DNA of 64,000 nucleotides from Aerococcaceae bacterium DSM 111021 (GCA_020112395.1 JACCEK010000003.1:186001-250000), one strand, 5' to 3'; shown: positions 19,350-28,496, counted from the stretch's first letter. The notes: generated by a model from the sequence alone, not told the origin. A program made the numbers and translations.

Positions 19350-20351
19350 TTAATCTTGATTGTATAGTCCATAAGCTTCAACTAGGGGTAGGGTAAAGTA
19401 GACACCTACATGCTCAGACATCAGCTTGTCATTCTCAAGAATATTCAAGTATGCTTGATTTATTTTCTCGGTTTTATCTACCGTAAATAAAATATTTTTT
19501 TGAGGGGTGACATTAATATTAAAAATTTTCTCAATTTTCTCTGGAGAAATTGAACCAAAACCACGTATACTTGTTCCGCCGTTCATGTTAAATTTCTTCA
19601 TAATATGACTATATTCCTCTTCTAAATCATTACTTACAATAGATATTAACATAGATAACTCTGATGTATTATTCACTGCTTTTGGATTGACAGATTCACT
19701 AAAGGAATTCACATCCATTGATAATAGCTTCATACCTTTTGTATTTGTTACATGGAAATGATCTTCAAAACCAGAATAAATATTTGGTAAACGGTCAGTT
19801 TCAACGACACTCAGCATGACATCTTTTTGTGGAGATACATTTAACCCCAATATCTTTTGACGTTCGTTTACGAAATCTCCCTTACTAGTAAAGAATGTTC
19901 CACCAGTATAGCCAAGAGTTTTAAAAGAATCCAGAATTTCCTTGTTACGTCCATGTTTATAGGTCATAAACAATAATTGATGAGTATTAGAAACAGAGTT
20001 CCAATGATTATCCTCGAGAGCATACTCACGATTCATAGAGAAATTAATTTCTAATATGAATATTATTCCGTGATTGGGCCGATTCATATTGTATTTTTTC
20101 ACCAATGATTTTACAGCAGGTCTTAAGATACTTTCTTTTTCAAAGAAAATGGCAACATCACGCTTACGGTGACGAATAGATAGTAGATTCAAAATATCAG
20201 AACCAATTAATCCCGTAGCCGGCGTAATTAAACCACCTTGTAGACCTTGCTTTATACCCTCATTAATAAAACCTTGGCCCATATCATCGTTTAAAACAGC
20301 AAATGCTATCAGCAAAGGATCTTTTTTTATGTTTGAAGTCAAAATTTTCAC
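19350..20351 (-). CDS. Soluble protein of three tandem P-II-like domains
   Basis: A 333-residue protein with no signal peptide or membrane segment. A unit of about 110 residues recurs three times. The GG turn falls at 39-40, 150-151 and 258-259; the basic pair before a beta strand at 64 (KRDVAIFF), 176 (QKDVMLSVV) and 285 (QKNILFTV); the closing Gly strand at 95 (GIIFIL), 206 (GMKLL) and 316 (GVYFTLPL). NVSPQKDVMLSVV and NVTPQKNILFTV are typical of the P-II fold. P-II proteins of about 112 residues act as trimers, so one chain may fold as a pseudo-trimer (inference). It lies 21 bases downstream of a DUF1538 membrane gene in one transcript, suggesting it senses a ligand and gates that transporter. 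The ligand is unknown. Confidence 0.78.
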   Translation of the reverse strand: MKILTSNIKKDPLLIAFAVLNDDMGQGFINEGIKQGLQGGLITPATGLIGSDILNLLSIRHRKRDVAIFFEKESILRPAVKSLVKKYNMNRPNHGIIFILEINFSMNREYALEDNHWNSVSNTHQLLFMTYKHGRNKEILDSFKTLGYTGGTFFTSKGDFVNERQKILGLNVSPQKDVMLSVVETDRLPNIYSGFEDHFHVTNTKGMKLLSMDVNSFSESVNPKAVNNTSELSMLISIVSNDLEEEYSHIMKKFNMNGGTSIRGFGSISPEKIEKIFNINVTPQKNILFTVDKTEKINQAYLNILENDKLMSEHVGVYFTLPLVEAYGLYNQD

Positions 20352-20372
20352 CTCTAATTAAGTAATCTATAG

Positions 20373-21839
20373 TTAATCTTCTTGTTTCCGTTCTACTATT
20401 AAGTACACTAGCCCAAGTATTTCAATAAACAAAATCGGAACCATGGCAACTAATGCTATCATACCAAAAGCATCAATGACAGGATTTGCGGTTGGCGAAG
20501 CAATTGCAATACCCTGAATAAAGGCAAATATAAAAGTTCCTGTCATAGGCCCGCTCGCTACACCACCAGAGTCAAACCCCATTCCCACAAATAATTTAGG
20601 AACGACCCATGATAATCCTAAGGTTATTAGATAACCAGGTAATAAAATATGCCATAATCTTAAATCCGGAGTAACAACACGATATACGGTGATAGCAATA
20701 GCTAAGCCAACACCTAAGGCGATAGTTGCTAAGACGATTTTTTTAGAAATCGCGCCCCCGGTAATATCTTCGATTTGATTGATTAAGACGTATATTGCTG
20801 GTTCAGCTAGAATCGCAACAACCCCTAATATGAAACCAATCAATATTACCCAAAACGTCGAGTAATTTGCAAATAATTCTGCTCCTAAGTATTGACTGAT
20901 GGGCATAAAGCCAATAGAAACTCCAGCTAGAAATATAATAAGTCCAATGGATAAATAGCTAAGTCCAAAAGAAATATCTTTTAATATTTGTTTTGATTGT
21001 TTTTCAAAAACAAAGTGATATAAAAAGAATATAATAACAATAGGAATAACTCCAACAATAACTTGCCAAATACTAGAATTTAATTCTTGAATAACGATAT
21101 TTAATATTGGAATATTTGTAATGTTCTCAGGTACAAAATTTCCAGATAGGTTACCATCAAAGAAAACACCTAGAATTAGCATTGCTACAATAGGACCCAC
21201 TGATGAAATTCCTACTAAGCCAAAGTTGTATTCTTCAGAATCTGTTCCAGAACCAAGAGCAGCCATTCCTGAACTCAAAGCTAGGATAAACGGAACAGTT
21301 AAGGCTCCAGTTGTAGCTCCACTCGAATCGAATGCAAATGATATGATTGCTTCTTCTACAAAGAAACTCATAATAAATATAGCACCATAAAAAAGTGTCA
21401 TAATTAATGAAATATTCCATCTAAAAGCAATTCTTAACATTCCTATCGCAAGAAAAACTGCTACTCCTATAGAGACGACTATAATTACTTGCATTTGGCC
21501 AAAAACTGCTTGTGACATTTCTTCAATTTGTCCACCTAGAATTGTCAAAGAAGGTTCAGCAATCGAAACAATAAAACCAATGATAAGTCCACCGGCGATT
21601 AAAAGCAATATATTTTTTCGTTTAGTCAATCCTTGACCTAATATATATCCCATTTGGTTAATTGAAACATCGACACCTAGAAGAAAAATCGCAAGTCCGA
21701 ACAAAACAAACACTGCTCCGATAGCAAATAAACTAAGCTGTTCCCCAGATAGAGGTACAAAAAAGAAATGTAGGATTAACACAATGAGTGATATTGGAAG
21801 TACTGCTTGTAAAACTTCTTTAATTTTATCTTGTAACAT
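20373..21839 (-). CDS. DUF1538 membrane protein (fused two-repeat form)
   Basis: A 488-residue, very hydrophobic protein with roughly twelve or more membrane helices. It is two DUF1538 units fused. The AEP motif is at 94-96 (SIAEPSLTILGGQIEEM) and again at 345-347 (LAEPAIYVLINQIEDIT); the FDSxG motif is at 170 (FDSSGATTGALTVPF) and 422 (FDSGGVASGPMTGTF). Both offsets are about 251 residues. DUF1538 pairs named UmpA/UmpB have, to my recollection, been described as Na+(K+,Li+)/H+ antiporters in halophiles; transport here is inferred from family. RBS GAAAGGAGATAAG is strong. It leads the operon with the P-II-like gene. Confidence 0.87.
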   Translation of the reverse strand: MLQDKIKEVLQAVLPISLIVLILHFFFVPLSGEQLSLFAIGAVFVLFGLAIFLLGVDVSINQMGYILGQGLTKRKNILLLIAGGLIIGFIVSIAEPSLTILGGQIEEMSQAVFGQMQVIIVVSIGVAVFLAIGMLRIAFRWNISLIMTLFYGAIFIMSFFVEEAIISFAFDSSGATTGALTVPFILALSSGMAALGSGTDSEEYNFGLVGISSVGPIVAMLILGVFFDGNLSGNFVPENITNIPILNIVIQELNSSIWQVIVGVIPIVIIFFLYHFVFEKQSKQILKDISFGLSYLSIGLIIFLAGVSIGFMPISQYLGAELFANYSTFWVILIGFILGVVAILAEPAIYVLINQIEDITGGAISKKIVLATIALGVGLAIAITVYRVVTPDLRLWHILLPGYLITLGLSWVVPKLFVGMGFDSGGVASGPMTGTFIFAFIQGIAIASPTANPVIDAFGMIALVAMVPILFIEILGLVYLIVERKQED

Positions 21840-21964
21840 ATCTTATCTCCTTTCAGTAAATATGAATTTATTCAACAATAAAAATATATCAATGAAAAAT
21901 AAGTATTTTTATAAAAATTTACTTATTAAACAAAAAAAATATATATTGTAAGTTAATTATATCA
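21840..21964 (-). promoter_or_regulatory. Extended -10 promoter and leader of the DUF1538 operon
   Basis: Read on the minus strand, TGATATAAT (21964-21956) is an extended -10; no good -35 is visible. The roughly 110-base leader contains an 8-bp inverted repeat, AATAAGTA (21898-21905) with TACTTATT (21920-21927), which could be a leader hairpin or an operator. The rest of the 443-base divergent gap (to 22282) is AT-rich and holds the AraC-side palindrome at 22205. Confidence 0.5.
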
Positions 21965-22204
21965 TAAAAATATTTTCAATTAAGAGCTAATTGCTTGATC
22001 TTCACTATGAAAAAGATAAGCAACCAAATTTAAATAAATCATAGTTTATTCTAAAAATGCCGACAATATTGATATTGTCACTTTTACACTAATTTACTCA
22101 TACCCATTAGAAGGGGGTTATGATTGACGAGTTTATGTTTTTTACATTTTTTAAGAAAAATAGTTTAAACCTTCCAATCCTAAAATCTAAAAATATGCTT
22201 TCAT

Positions 22205-22232
22205 TCGATAATTTTGCTTATAAAATTATCGA
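22205..22232. promoter_or_regulatory. Palindrome upstream of the AraC-family gene
   Basis: TCGATAATTTT (22205-22215) and AAAATTATCGA (22222-22232) form a perfect 11-bp inverted repeat with a 6-base centre. A TATACT -10 candidate lies at 22254-22259, so the repeat overlaps the expected -35 region. A regulatory site is more likely than a terminator because no T run follows and no plus-strand gene lies upstream. Confidence 0.5.
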
Positions 22233-22282
22233 GTTTCCTAAAATGTCCTTTGCTATACTCTATTTATGAAAGGAGTGAAACG

Positions 22283-23152
22283 ATGTTAAAAGAACTAAAT
22301 CAAGTGGTGGATTATATTGAAGATCACTTAACCGAAGAACTTACTCTTGAAGAGATATCAAAATATGCAGGTGTTTCAGATTATCATTTTCGAAAGATCT
22401 TTTATTATTTATCGGGTTTTTCATTGAGTGAATACATAAGAAATAGAAAACTTTCAGAAGCAAACAAAGATTTATTAAATAAAGAGAGAGTCACTGATGT
22501 GGCATTCAAGTATGGGTATGAATCAATGGATGGTTTTACTCGAGCGTTTAAATCTTGGAGTGGATTTTTGCCTTCAGAAGTCTTGAAAACGGGTGTAAAC
22601 AAGTCGTTTCCAAAACTATCATTCTTTATTGATGTCAAAGGAGGAGAAAGTATGGATTATAAAATTGTAGAGATGCCTGCCTTTAAATTTGCAGGAGTAA
22701 GCAAACGAGTCCCTATGCAATTTGAAGGTGTAAATCATACGATTGTTGAATTGGCTCAAAGCATTACCCAAGAGCAAAAAGAAATGATGCACCAATTACA
22801 AAATCTTGAACCTTGTGAAATTGTAAATGTGTCTTATGAACACGAACATGATTTTATGAAAGATGAGGGAGAGCTGACACACTTAATTGGTGTGGTAACG
22901 ACGGAGGAAAATGTGAGTGAACTTCTAGATGTTATTGATGTTCCGGCTTATACTTGGGCAGTATTTCCAAATCAAGGTCCATTCCCAGAAACGTTACAAG
23001 AGACTTATGCAAAAACTTATTCAGAATGGTTGCCTGTTTCTGATTATGAAGTAATACAAGCACCAGGTTTTTCGTTTACAAGAATGAATGAGGAAAAAGA
23101 AAATTATGCGTATAGTGAAGTATGGATGCCTGTGCGAAAGAAAACGCAGTAG
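22283..23152 (+). CDS. AraC-family regulator with C-terminal GyrI-like effector domain
   Basis: A 289-residue Rob/SoxS-like transcription activator. Residues about 1-105 hold the two helix-turn-helix motifs (LEEISKYAGVSDYHFRKIFYYLSGFSLSEYIR and VTDVAFKYGYESMDGFTRAFKSWSGFLPSEV). Residues about 125-288 are a GyrI/BmrR-like small-molecule-binding domain (YKIVEMPAFKFAGVSKRVP, VPAYTWAVFPNQGPFPETLQ, YSEVWMPVRK). Such proteins often respond to amphipathic or antimicrobial compounds. I place the start at ATG 22283, behind GAAAGGAGTG, discarding an unsupported extension to 22214. It is monocistronic; its target genes are not evident here. Confidence 0.9.
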   Translation: MLKELNQVVDYIEDHLTEELTLEEISKYAGVSDYHFRKIFYYLSGFSLSEYIRNRKLSEANKDLLNKERVTDVAFKYGYESMDGFTRAFKSWSGFLPSEVLKTGVNKSFPKLSFFIDVKGGESMDYKIVEMPAFKFAGVSKRVPMQFEGVNHTIVELAQSITQEQKEMMHQLQNLEPCEIVNVSYEHEHDFMKDEGELTHLIGVVTTEENVSELLDVIDVPAYTWAVFPNQGPFPETLQETYAKTYSEWLPVSDYEVIQAPGFSFTRMNEEKENYAYSEVWMPVRKKTQ

Positions 23153-23166
23153 AAAAGATTTAAAGC

Positions 23167-23207
23167 AGACCTCAAAGTATGTATCAAAACTTTGGAGGTC
23201 TCTTTTT
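23167..23207 (+). terminator. Terminator of the AraC-family gene
   Basis: AGACCTC-AAAGT (23167-23178) pairs with ACTTT-GAGGTCT (23189-23201) with one bulged G, followed by TTTTTATT. Confidence 0.85.
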
Positions 23208-23273
23208 ATTGGGCTTATTCTTTTACTCATAGGATTAATTGACTACAAATCAAAAGATATATAAATTATACAG

Positions 23274-23303
23274 TTGATTGTTAATTAGGATTTACAGTAT
23301 AAT
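23274..23303 (+). promoter_or_regulatory. Promoter of secG
   Basis: TTGATT at 23274-23279 and TATAAT at 23298-23303 with an 18-base spacer, 85 bases upstream of the SecG start. Confidence 0.75.
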
Positions 23304-23387
23304 GAAAGTTAGTAGGAACATTAATTGATAATATATATAAGAAATGATATTATGAGTAATGGATATTTTATGGAGGAGGTAAGACCT

Positions 23388-23618
23388 TTGTATCAAGTTT
23401 TACTTACAGCTTTGATTATTGTCGCAATTTTAATGATTATTTTTGTTGTTATGCAACCATCTAAGAGTAATGCAGCAAGTATGTTAGGTGGAGGCGATGA
23501 CGGACAACCGAAAACTCGAGCAAGAGGATTCGAAGTGTTTTTGATTCGTGCAACAACAATACTAGGAATCTTATTCTTTGTATTAACAATTACATTGGCT
23601 TATTTATCAAGTAAATAA
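23388..23618 (+). CDS. secG: Preprotein translocase subunit SecG
   Basis: A 76-residue membrane protein of the SecYEG channel. Two hydrophobic helices (YQVLLTALIIVAILMIIFVVM and the C-terminal FLIRATTILGILFFVLTITLAYL) flank the conserved loop QPSKSNAASMLGGG. I choose TTG 23388 because AGGAGGT at 23374-23380 lies 7 bases ahead and it gives the usual SecG N-terminus. The in-frame extension to 23325 would place the ribosome binding site inside the gene. A terminator follows, but secG-est-rnr-smpB is the conserved order in this group. Confidence 0.93.
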   Translation: MYQVLLTALIIVAILMIIFVVMQPSKSNAASMLGGGDDGQPKTRARGFEVFLIRATTILGILFFVLTITLAYLSSK

Positions 23619-23636
23619 GTTTTATATTAATTAATC

Positions 23637-23697
23637 AGAACAATGTTCAAAGTAATTCATCCTTGATGTATTACTATTTGGACTTGTTCTTTTTTTA
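23637..23697 (+). terminator. Terminator after secG
   Basis: AGAACAA (23637-23643) pairs with TTGTTCT (23684-23690); an inner stem AAGTAAT with ATTACT strengthens it. A T run follows at 23690-23697. Confidence 0.8.
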
Positions 23698-23767
23698 ATC
23701 TAATTAGTTTAACTATTGATCAATATCATGTAGACTTTACTTATAAAGTATTGGGGAGGGTTCATAC

Positions 23768-24517
23768 TTGAAATTAAACGCGTTTAAAGACGGAAAGTAT
23801 TATGAAGGTGAGAGCAAAGAGGTTGGGGTTGTATTATTCCACGCTTATACGGGTTCGCCAAATGATGTAAATTTATTAGCCAGAGAATTAAATCGACAAG
23901 GATTTGGAGTCTTATGTCCAAAATTTGATGGACACGGAACTAAAGATGTTAATGATATTTTGAATGCAGATATATCTACTTGGAAGCAAGAAGCAGTAGA
24001 TGCTGTTGAAGTAATGCAAAGTGAGTATTCTAACATTTTAGTTTTTGGCTTATCATTAGGTGGAATTTTCGCCACTTGGTTGATGACACAATCTGAATTG
24101 AATGTTCAAGGTGGAGGCGTGTTTAACTCACCTGTCTTTACTGAAAAGCCAGTTGACGTTGAAGTTCATTTTATTGCTTATGTCAAAGCAATCTATAAAC
24201 GTTTCGCTTCAAAAGAAAGCTATGATAATGATATAGATGAAATTCTATTAAAACATAGAGAACAAATTAAACAACTCGAAAACTTTAAACAAGAATTCAA
24301 GGGACAACTTCATAACATTCATCAACCGTACTTTATTGCACAGTCAGGTAAAGATGAGATGATTGACAATACAGATGCAGAAAAATTACAAAATGAGTTA
24401 GTAAATGCGAAAGTAGACTTTAACTGGTTTCCGGATAACACACATGTTATTACTGTGAATCGTAATCGAAAAGAGTTCGAAGTCGCGCTATTCAATTTTA
24501 TTAATTCGTTAAAATAG
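23768..24517 (+). CDS. est: Alpha/beta-hydrolase carboxylesterase (Est30 type)
   Basis: A 249-residue carboxylesterase of the Est30/YvaK family. The nucleophile is Ser in VFGLSLGGIFATW near residue 96; the acid is Asp in IAQSGKDEMIDN; the histidine is in DNTHVITVNRNRKEFE near residue 226. The oxyanion region is VVLFHAYTGSPNDVNLLARELN. The start is TTG 23768 behind GGGGAGGG, with no alternative ATG nearby. It is 34 bases ahead of rnr, and the est-rnr-smpB linkage is widely conserved in Firmicutes. Its natural substrate is unknown. Confidence 0.9.
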   Translation: MKLNAFKDGKYYEGESKEVGVVLFHAYTGSPNDVNLLARELNRQGFGVLCPKFDGHGTKDVNDILNADISTWKQEAVDAVEVMQSEYSNILVFGLSLGGIFATWLMTQSELNVQGGGVFNSPVFTEKPVDVEVHFIAYVKAIYKRFASKESYDNDIDEILLKHREQIKQLENFKQEFKGQLHNIHQPYFIAQSGKDEMIDNTDAEKLQNELVNAKVDFNWFPDNTHVITVNRNRKEFEVALFNFINSLK

Positions 24518-24551
24518 TCGTACGATAGAGAACGTACAGAAGGAGGGCACA

Positions 24552-26900
24552 ATGAGTTTATCAAGATTAGAAGAACGTATATTAGAATTTTTACAAAAAA
24601 ACCCAGATACTCAATACCAAACAAATGAAATCGCCCAACATTTTAATTATCAGGGAAGTAAAAATTTCAAGAAATTAGTAAAAGCTCTAGCTTTTTTAGA
24701 GCGTATAAATGAATTAGAAGTGACAGAAAACGGTAGATTTAGAGCCAAGAATACCCGAGAAGAAAAAGCAGTGGGTACATTCCGTGGAAATGACCGTGGA
24801 TTTGGTTTTATTGATTATGATCCTGATCGCCCAGATTTATTCGTACCACCAGGACAAGTTGGGAATGCAATGGATGGAGATACAGTTGAAGCAACAATTT
24901 TAAAACATGTAAATCCGTCAACAGGTAAAGGATCAGAAGCTCGAGTTGATACGATCATAGAAAGAGCATCGTCTCAAATAGTCGGTGAATTTGTAGCCTA
25001 CGACAAAGAGATGCGAGATTCAACAGGGTTCATAGGATTTGTTATACCTCAAGGTAAATTTAGCGATGATTTAAAAGTTGAAGTCTTACCAGATGGTTTG
25101 AAGCCAGTTAACCATGCGATTGTTATTGTGAAGATTAAAGATTATCCTACGATGGATCAACCAAATACTTTAACAGGATTAGTAGCTAAAGAGATTGGAC
25201 ATAAAGACGCACCTGGTGTGGATATATTAGCTATATTATATCAATTCAATATTCCGTCAGAGTTTCCTGATACTGTCTTAGAGGAAGCACAAGCAATCGG
25301 ACACGAAGTCAATCCCAAAGATATTGAAGGTCGACGTGATTTAAGGGATCGAATGATTATTACGATTGACGGCGCAGATGCTAAAGACTTAGATGATGCG
25401 ATTTCATTAGAAAAACTTGATAATGGGCATTATCGATTAGGCGTACATATTGCGGATGTTTCACATTATGTGACTGAAAACTCTGCTATAGATACAGAAG
25501 CGTTAGAGAGAGGGACATCAGTTTATTTGACTGATCGAGTTGTTCCAATGTTACCTCAGCGTCTTTCTAATGGGATTTGTTCATTGTTACCAGAAGAAGA
25601 CCGGTTAACAGTGTCATGTGAGATGACAATTGATTCAAATGGTAGAACCATTGATAAAGATATTTACTTGAGTGTCATCAATTCTTCGTATCGAATGACT
25701 TATACGGATGTTAACACAATTCTTGCAGGGGACACTGACTTAAGAAAAGAGTATCATGAGATTACTGAGATGCTTGATCAGATGAGTGAATTACACTTTA
25801 TTCTAGAAGGTATGCGCGAAAGTCGTGGTGCTTTAAGCTTTGAAACACCGGAAGCTCAAATTATCGTAGACGAAGACGGCAAACCGATAGATATTGTTCA
25901 CCGTCATAGAGGTGTAGGAGAACGATTAATTGAATCATTTATGTTAGCTGCGAATGAGACGATAGCTCGTACTTATACTGAAAAAGATTGGCCGATGATT
26001 TATCGTGTCCATGAACAACCAGACGAGGACCGTATGCAACGTTTTGCTGAATTTATTACAGCTTTTGGTGTAATTTTAAGAGGACAAGCTGAATCGATTA
26101 AGCCAAAGCAGTTACAAGAAGCACTAAATCAATTAAGCGATACGCCTTATGAAGAGGTTGTATCAATGATGATGTTAAGAAGTATGCAACAAGCTCGTTA
26201 TACTGATGAACCATTTGGACATTATGGATTAGCTGCTAAAGATTATACACACTTTACGTCACCGATACGTCGTTATCCGGATTTAATTGTGCATCGCTTG
26301 ATTCATAAATATATTGAGTCTACTCCTAGTGCTGAGGAGAAGAGAAATCTTGCTCAAAAATTACCTAACATAGCAGAGCATTCTTCGAAGATGGAGCGTC
26401 GGGCTGTTGAGGCAGAACGTGAGACAGATTCATTGAAGAAAGCTGAGTATATGGTAGATAAAGTCGGTGAGCAATTTGAAGGAACTATTAGTTCAGTTAC
26501 TTCATTTGGAATGTTCATTCAATTAGAAAATACGGTTGAAGGACTCATCTCATTACAAGAATTAAAAGATGATTACTACCGATACGATCAACAGCATTTA
26601 ATCCTTATTGGAGAAAATACAAATAATGTATATCGTATTGGGCAAAGAGTACTCATAGAAGTTGAGCGCGTGAGTATTGAAGATCGAGAAATTGATTTCA
26701 AATTGATCGAGACGTATCCAACGGATAATAGCGATTTAGAACATGTAATTTCTGATAATAAGAATAGAAATAACAAAAAAGGTCGTAAGCCAAAATCACA
26801 AAGTAATAATAGACAAACCTTTAAGAAAGTTGCAACACAACCGTCTAAAGGTGATAATAATAAAGGTAAAAAATTCCAAATTAGAAAACGGAAAAAATAA
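24552..26900 (+). CDS. rnr: Ribonuclease R
   Basis: A 782-residue processive 3'-5' exoribonuclease able to digest structured RNA; with SmpB and tmRNA it degrades non-stop mRNAs. In order: N-terminal winged helix (about 1-65), cold-shock OB domains (GTFRGNDRGFGFIDYDP), the RNB catalytic domain with ITIDGADAKDLDDAISLEKL (metal-binding aspartates near residues 277-286), AKDYTHFTSPIRRYPDLIVHR, and an S1 domain (GEQFEGTISSVTSFGMFIQL) near residue 640. The C-terminal 60 residues are Lys/Asn-rich, as usual. It is 24 bases upstream of smpB. Confidence 0.97.
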   Translation: MSLSRLEERILEFLQKNPDTQYQTNEIAQHFNYQGSKNFKKLVKALAFLERINELEVTENGRFRAKNTREEKAVGTFRGNDRGFGFIDYDPDRPDLFVPPGQVGNAMDGDTVEATILKHVNPSTGKGSEARVDTIIERASSQIVGEFVAYDKEMRDSTGFIGFVIPQGKFSDDLKVEVLPDGLKPVNHAIVIVKIKDYPTMDQPNTLTGLVAKEIGHKDAPGVDILAILYQFNIPSEFPDTVLEEAQAIGHEVNPKDIEGRRDLRDRMIITIDGADAKDLDDAISLEKLDNGHYRLGVHIADVSHYVTENSAIDTEALERGTSVYLTDRVVPMLPQRLSNGICSLLPEEDRLTVSCEMTIDSNGRTIDKDIYLSVINSSYRMTYTDVNTILAGDTDLRKEYHEITEMLDQMSELHFILEGMRESRGALSFETPEAQIIVDEDGKPIDIVHRHRGVGERLIESFMLAANETIARTYTEKDWPMIYRVHEQPDEDRMQRFAEFITAFGVILRGQAESIKPKQLQEALNQLSDTPYEEVVSMMMLRSMQQARYTDEPFGHYGLAAKDYTHFTSPIRRYPDLIVHRLIHKYIESTPSAEEKRNLAQKLPNIAEHSSKMERRAVEAERETDSLKKAEYMVDKVGEQFEGTISSVTSFGMFIQLENTVEGLISLQELKDDYYRYDQQHLILIGENTNNVYRIGQRVLIEVERVSIEDREIDFKLIETYPTDNSDLEHVISDNKNRNNKKGRKPKSQSNNRQTFKKVATQPSKGDNNKGKKFQIRKRKK

Positions 26901-26924
26901 CCTTGATGTAAATGAGGGATGACT

Positions 26925-27383
26925 ATGGTACAACAGAAAGATAAACCATTAGCACAAAATAGAAAAGCGAGACATGATTATGAAATACTTGAGACAGTCG
27001 AGGCTGGTATGGTATTACAAGGTACTGAAATCAAAGCAATCCGCCAAGGTAAGATAAATTTAAAGGATGGCTTTATTTCAATACGTCAAGGCGAAGCTTT
27101 TTTGAAAAATGTTCATATAAGCCCTTATGAACAAGGGAATATATTCAATCATGAACCGTTAAGAAATCGAAAGTTACTACTTCATAAAAAAGAAATACAA
27201 AAATTAGAACGAGAAGTAAAACAGAATCGGGTCACAATTATTCCTTTGAAAGTTTATATTGTTAGAGGGAGAGCAAAAGTGTTAATTGGCTTAGCTCAAG
27301 GTAAAAATAGATACGATAAACGACATTCATTGAAAGAACAACAAATGAAACGTGATATTGATCGAGCCTTAAAACTTAGATAA
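26925..27383 (+). CDS. smpB: SsrA-binding protein SmpB
   Basis: A 152-residue protein that carries tmRNA to stalled ribosomes. Typical segments are [66 protein letters not shown] and the C-terminal tail [25 protein letters not shown] that enters the A-site. I prefer ATG 26925 to ATG 26919 because GAGGG at 26914-26918 is too close to the latter. No ssrA gene is seen in the window. The gene ends at a bidirectional terminator. Confidence 0.97.
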   Translation: MVQQKDKPLAQNRKARHDYEILETVEAGMVLQGTEIKAIRQGKINLKDGFISIRQGEAFLKNVHISPYEQGNIFNHEPLRNRKLLLHKKEIQKLEREVKQNRVTIIPLKVYIVRGRAKVLIGLAQGKNRYDKRHSLKEQQMKRDIDRALKLR

Positions 27384-27430
27384 AAAAAGTGCTTAAGTAT
27401 TTTCGTAAAGAAGATACTTAAGCACTTTTT
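27384..27430. terminator. Bidirectional terminator between smpB and kdgT
   Basis: AAAAAGTGCTTAAGTAT (27384-27400) and ATACTTAAGCACTTTTT (27414-27430) form a perfect 17-bp stem. T runs on either strand let it end both convergent transcripts. Confidence 0.93.
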
Positions 27431-27442
27431 TATTGAGTGGAC

Positions 27443-28384
27443 TTATTTTACATCAGGATGAGTATGTTTAAATTCCCAACGCGCTAAAATGGGTGTAATA
27501 ATACTTGAGATGACAACACCTAAAGCTATTTGCGCAGTAGCACTTTCGACATACACCGCAAATTCAGGTGCAGAGTTTGCAATTAATGCTGGAACAGATA
27601 CTGACATACCAGCAATAGAAGAGATTGCAAGGGAGGATACGCCATCTTCATGTAAGATACGATGTTCAAACATAATCAAAATGGGTACTAATAATGCATA
27701 GAATACAATTGTTAGAATAATTCCTTGTAGACCTGATTGAATGGCATCAAATAGATTGATTCCAGCACCGAAGACCCAACCCATAAAAGGAGTTAAGACA
27801 ACGACACCCGGTGCTAGGTACTCGGCCATTTTCTTATCTAGATTACCAACAATCATCCCAAAGATAATAGGCACGAGAGTTGATAAGATAGGAGTCCAAT
27901 CAACTGGCGTTGATTGTGCAATACTGAAAACTAACATTGGATAGGCAGGAACACAGAATAGACCAACTAGTCCAAAAGCATTCATGTCATCTTGTGTACC
28001 ATAATCTTGTTCTAATGCTAAGTATAAAGAAGGGTTCGTACTGCAAATAGCCGTGATTAAAGCGATAGCACTAATACCAAAGAGTCCACCCATGCCAAAA
28101 AACTTAATGTAAAGAAAACCGACAATTAAACAAATGACTGTTTTAACTAATAATATTAAGCCTTGTTTCTTAAAGACAATGGAAAGACGTTTGATATCTA
28201 TCCCTGCGCCAGAGCAAAAACAAGCTGCACCAATAACATAGTTTAATCCACTTGTTGTAAACAAAGCTTCACTGACGCCACCTAAGTTAGTGAAGACGTT
28301 TGGTAGAAACGTGTTCATAAGAGCGGCTAGCAACATAGGAATCAATAAGAGACCACCAGGGATTTTGCGCATAAAATCATACAT
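27443..28384 (-). CDS. kdgT: 2-keto-3-deoxygluconate permease family transporter
   Basis: A 313-residue membrane protein with about ten hydrophobic helices, matching the KdgT family from IPGGLLLIPMLLAALMNTFLP through GAGIDIKRLSIVFKKQG, ALITAICSTNPSLYLALEQDYGTQDD and a C-terminal ATAQIALGVVISSIITPILA. The family imports 2-keto-3-deoxygluconate and related sugar acids by proton symport. It stands alone here: no kdgK, kdgA or regulator is adjacent, so the transported acid is uncertain. Confidence 0.88.
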   Translation of the reverse strand: MYDFMRKIPGGLLLIPMLLAALMNTFLPNVFTNLGGVSEALFTTSGLNYVIGAACFCSGAGIDIKRLSIVFKKQGLILLVKTVICLIVGFLYIKFFGMGGLFGISAIALITAICSTNPSLYLALEQDYGTQDDMNAFGLVGLFCVPAYPMLVFSIAQSTPVDWTPILSTLVPIIFGMIVGNLDKKMAEYLAPGVVVLTPFMGWVFGAGINLFDAIQSGLQGIILTIVFYALLVPILIMFEHRILHEDGVSSLAISSIAGMSVSVPALIANSAPEFAVYVESATAQIALGVVISSIITPILARWEFKHTHPDVK

Positions 28385-28453
28385 GATGTATAACCTTCTT
28401 TCTATAAAGTTGACATTATTTTATACTATTACATAACATTAGGCAATTAAAGC

Positions 28454-28490
28454 TATAAAAAAAAGCACCAATGTTTATCATTGGTGCTTT
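28454..28490 (-). terminator. Terminator of rpoY-rnjA
   Basis: AAAGCACCAATG (28462-28473) and CATTGGTGCTTT (28479-28490), a perfect 12-bp stem with a 5-base loop. Read on the minus strand, an eight-base T run follows. Confidence 0.93.
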
Positions 28491-28496
28491 AATCAT

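Noticed and set aside
22083-22098. TTTACA/TTTACT as a second Pho box
   Set aside because: Only two units, 10 bases apart, with a mismatch, and no phosphate-related gene follows.
27384-27430. Expected ssrA (tmRNA) next to smpB
   Set aside because: Only a terminator hairpin lies there; no tRNA-like ends or tag frame are present.
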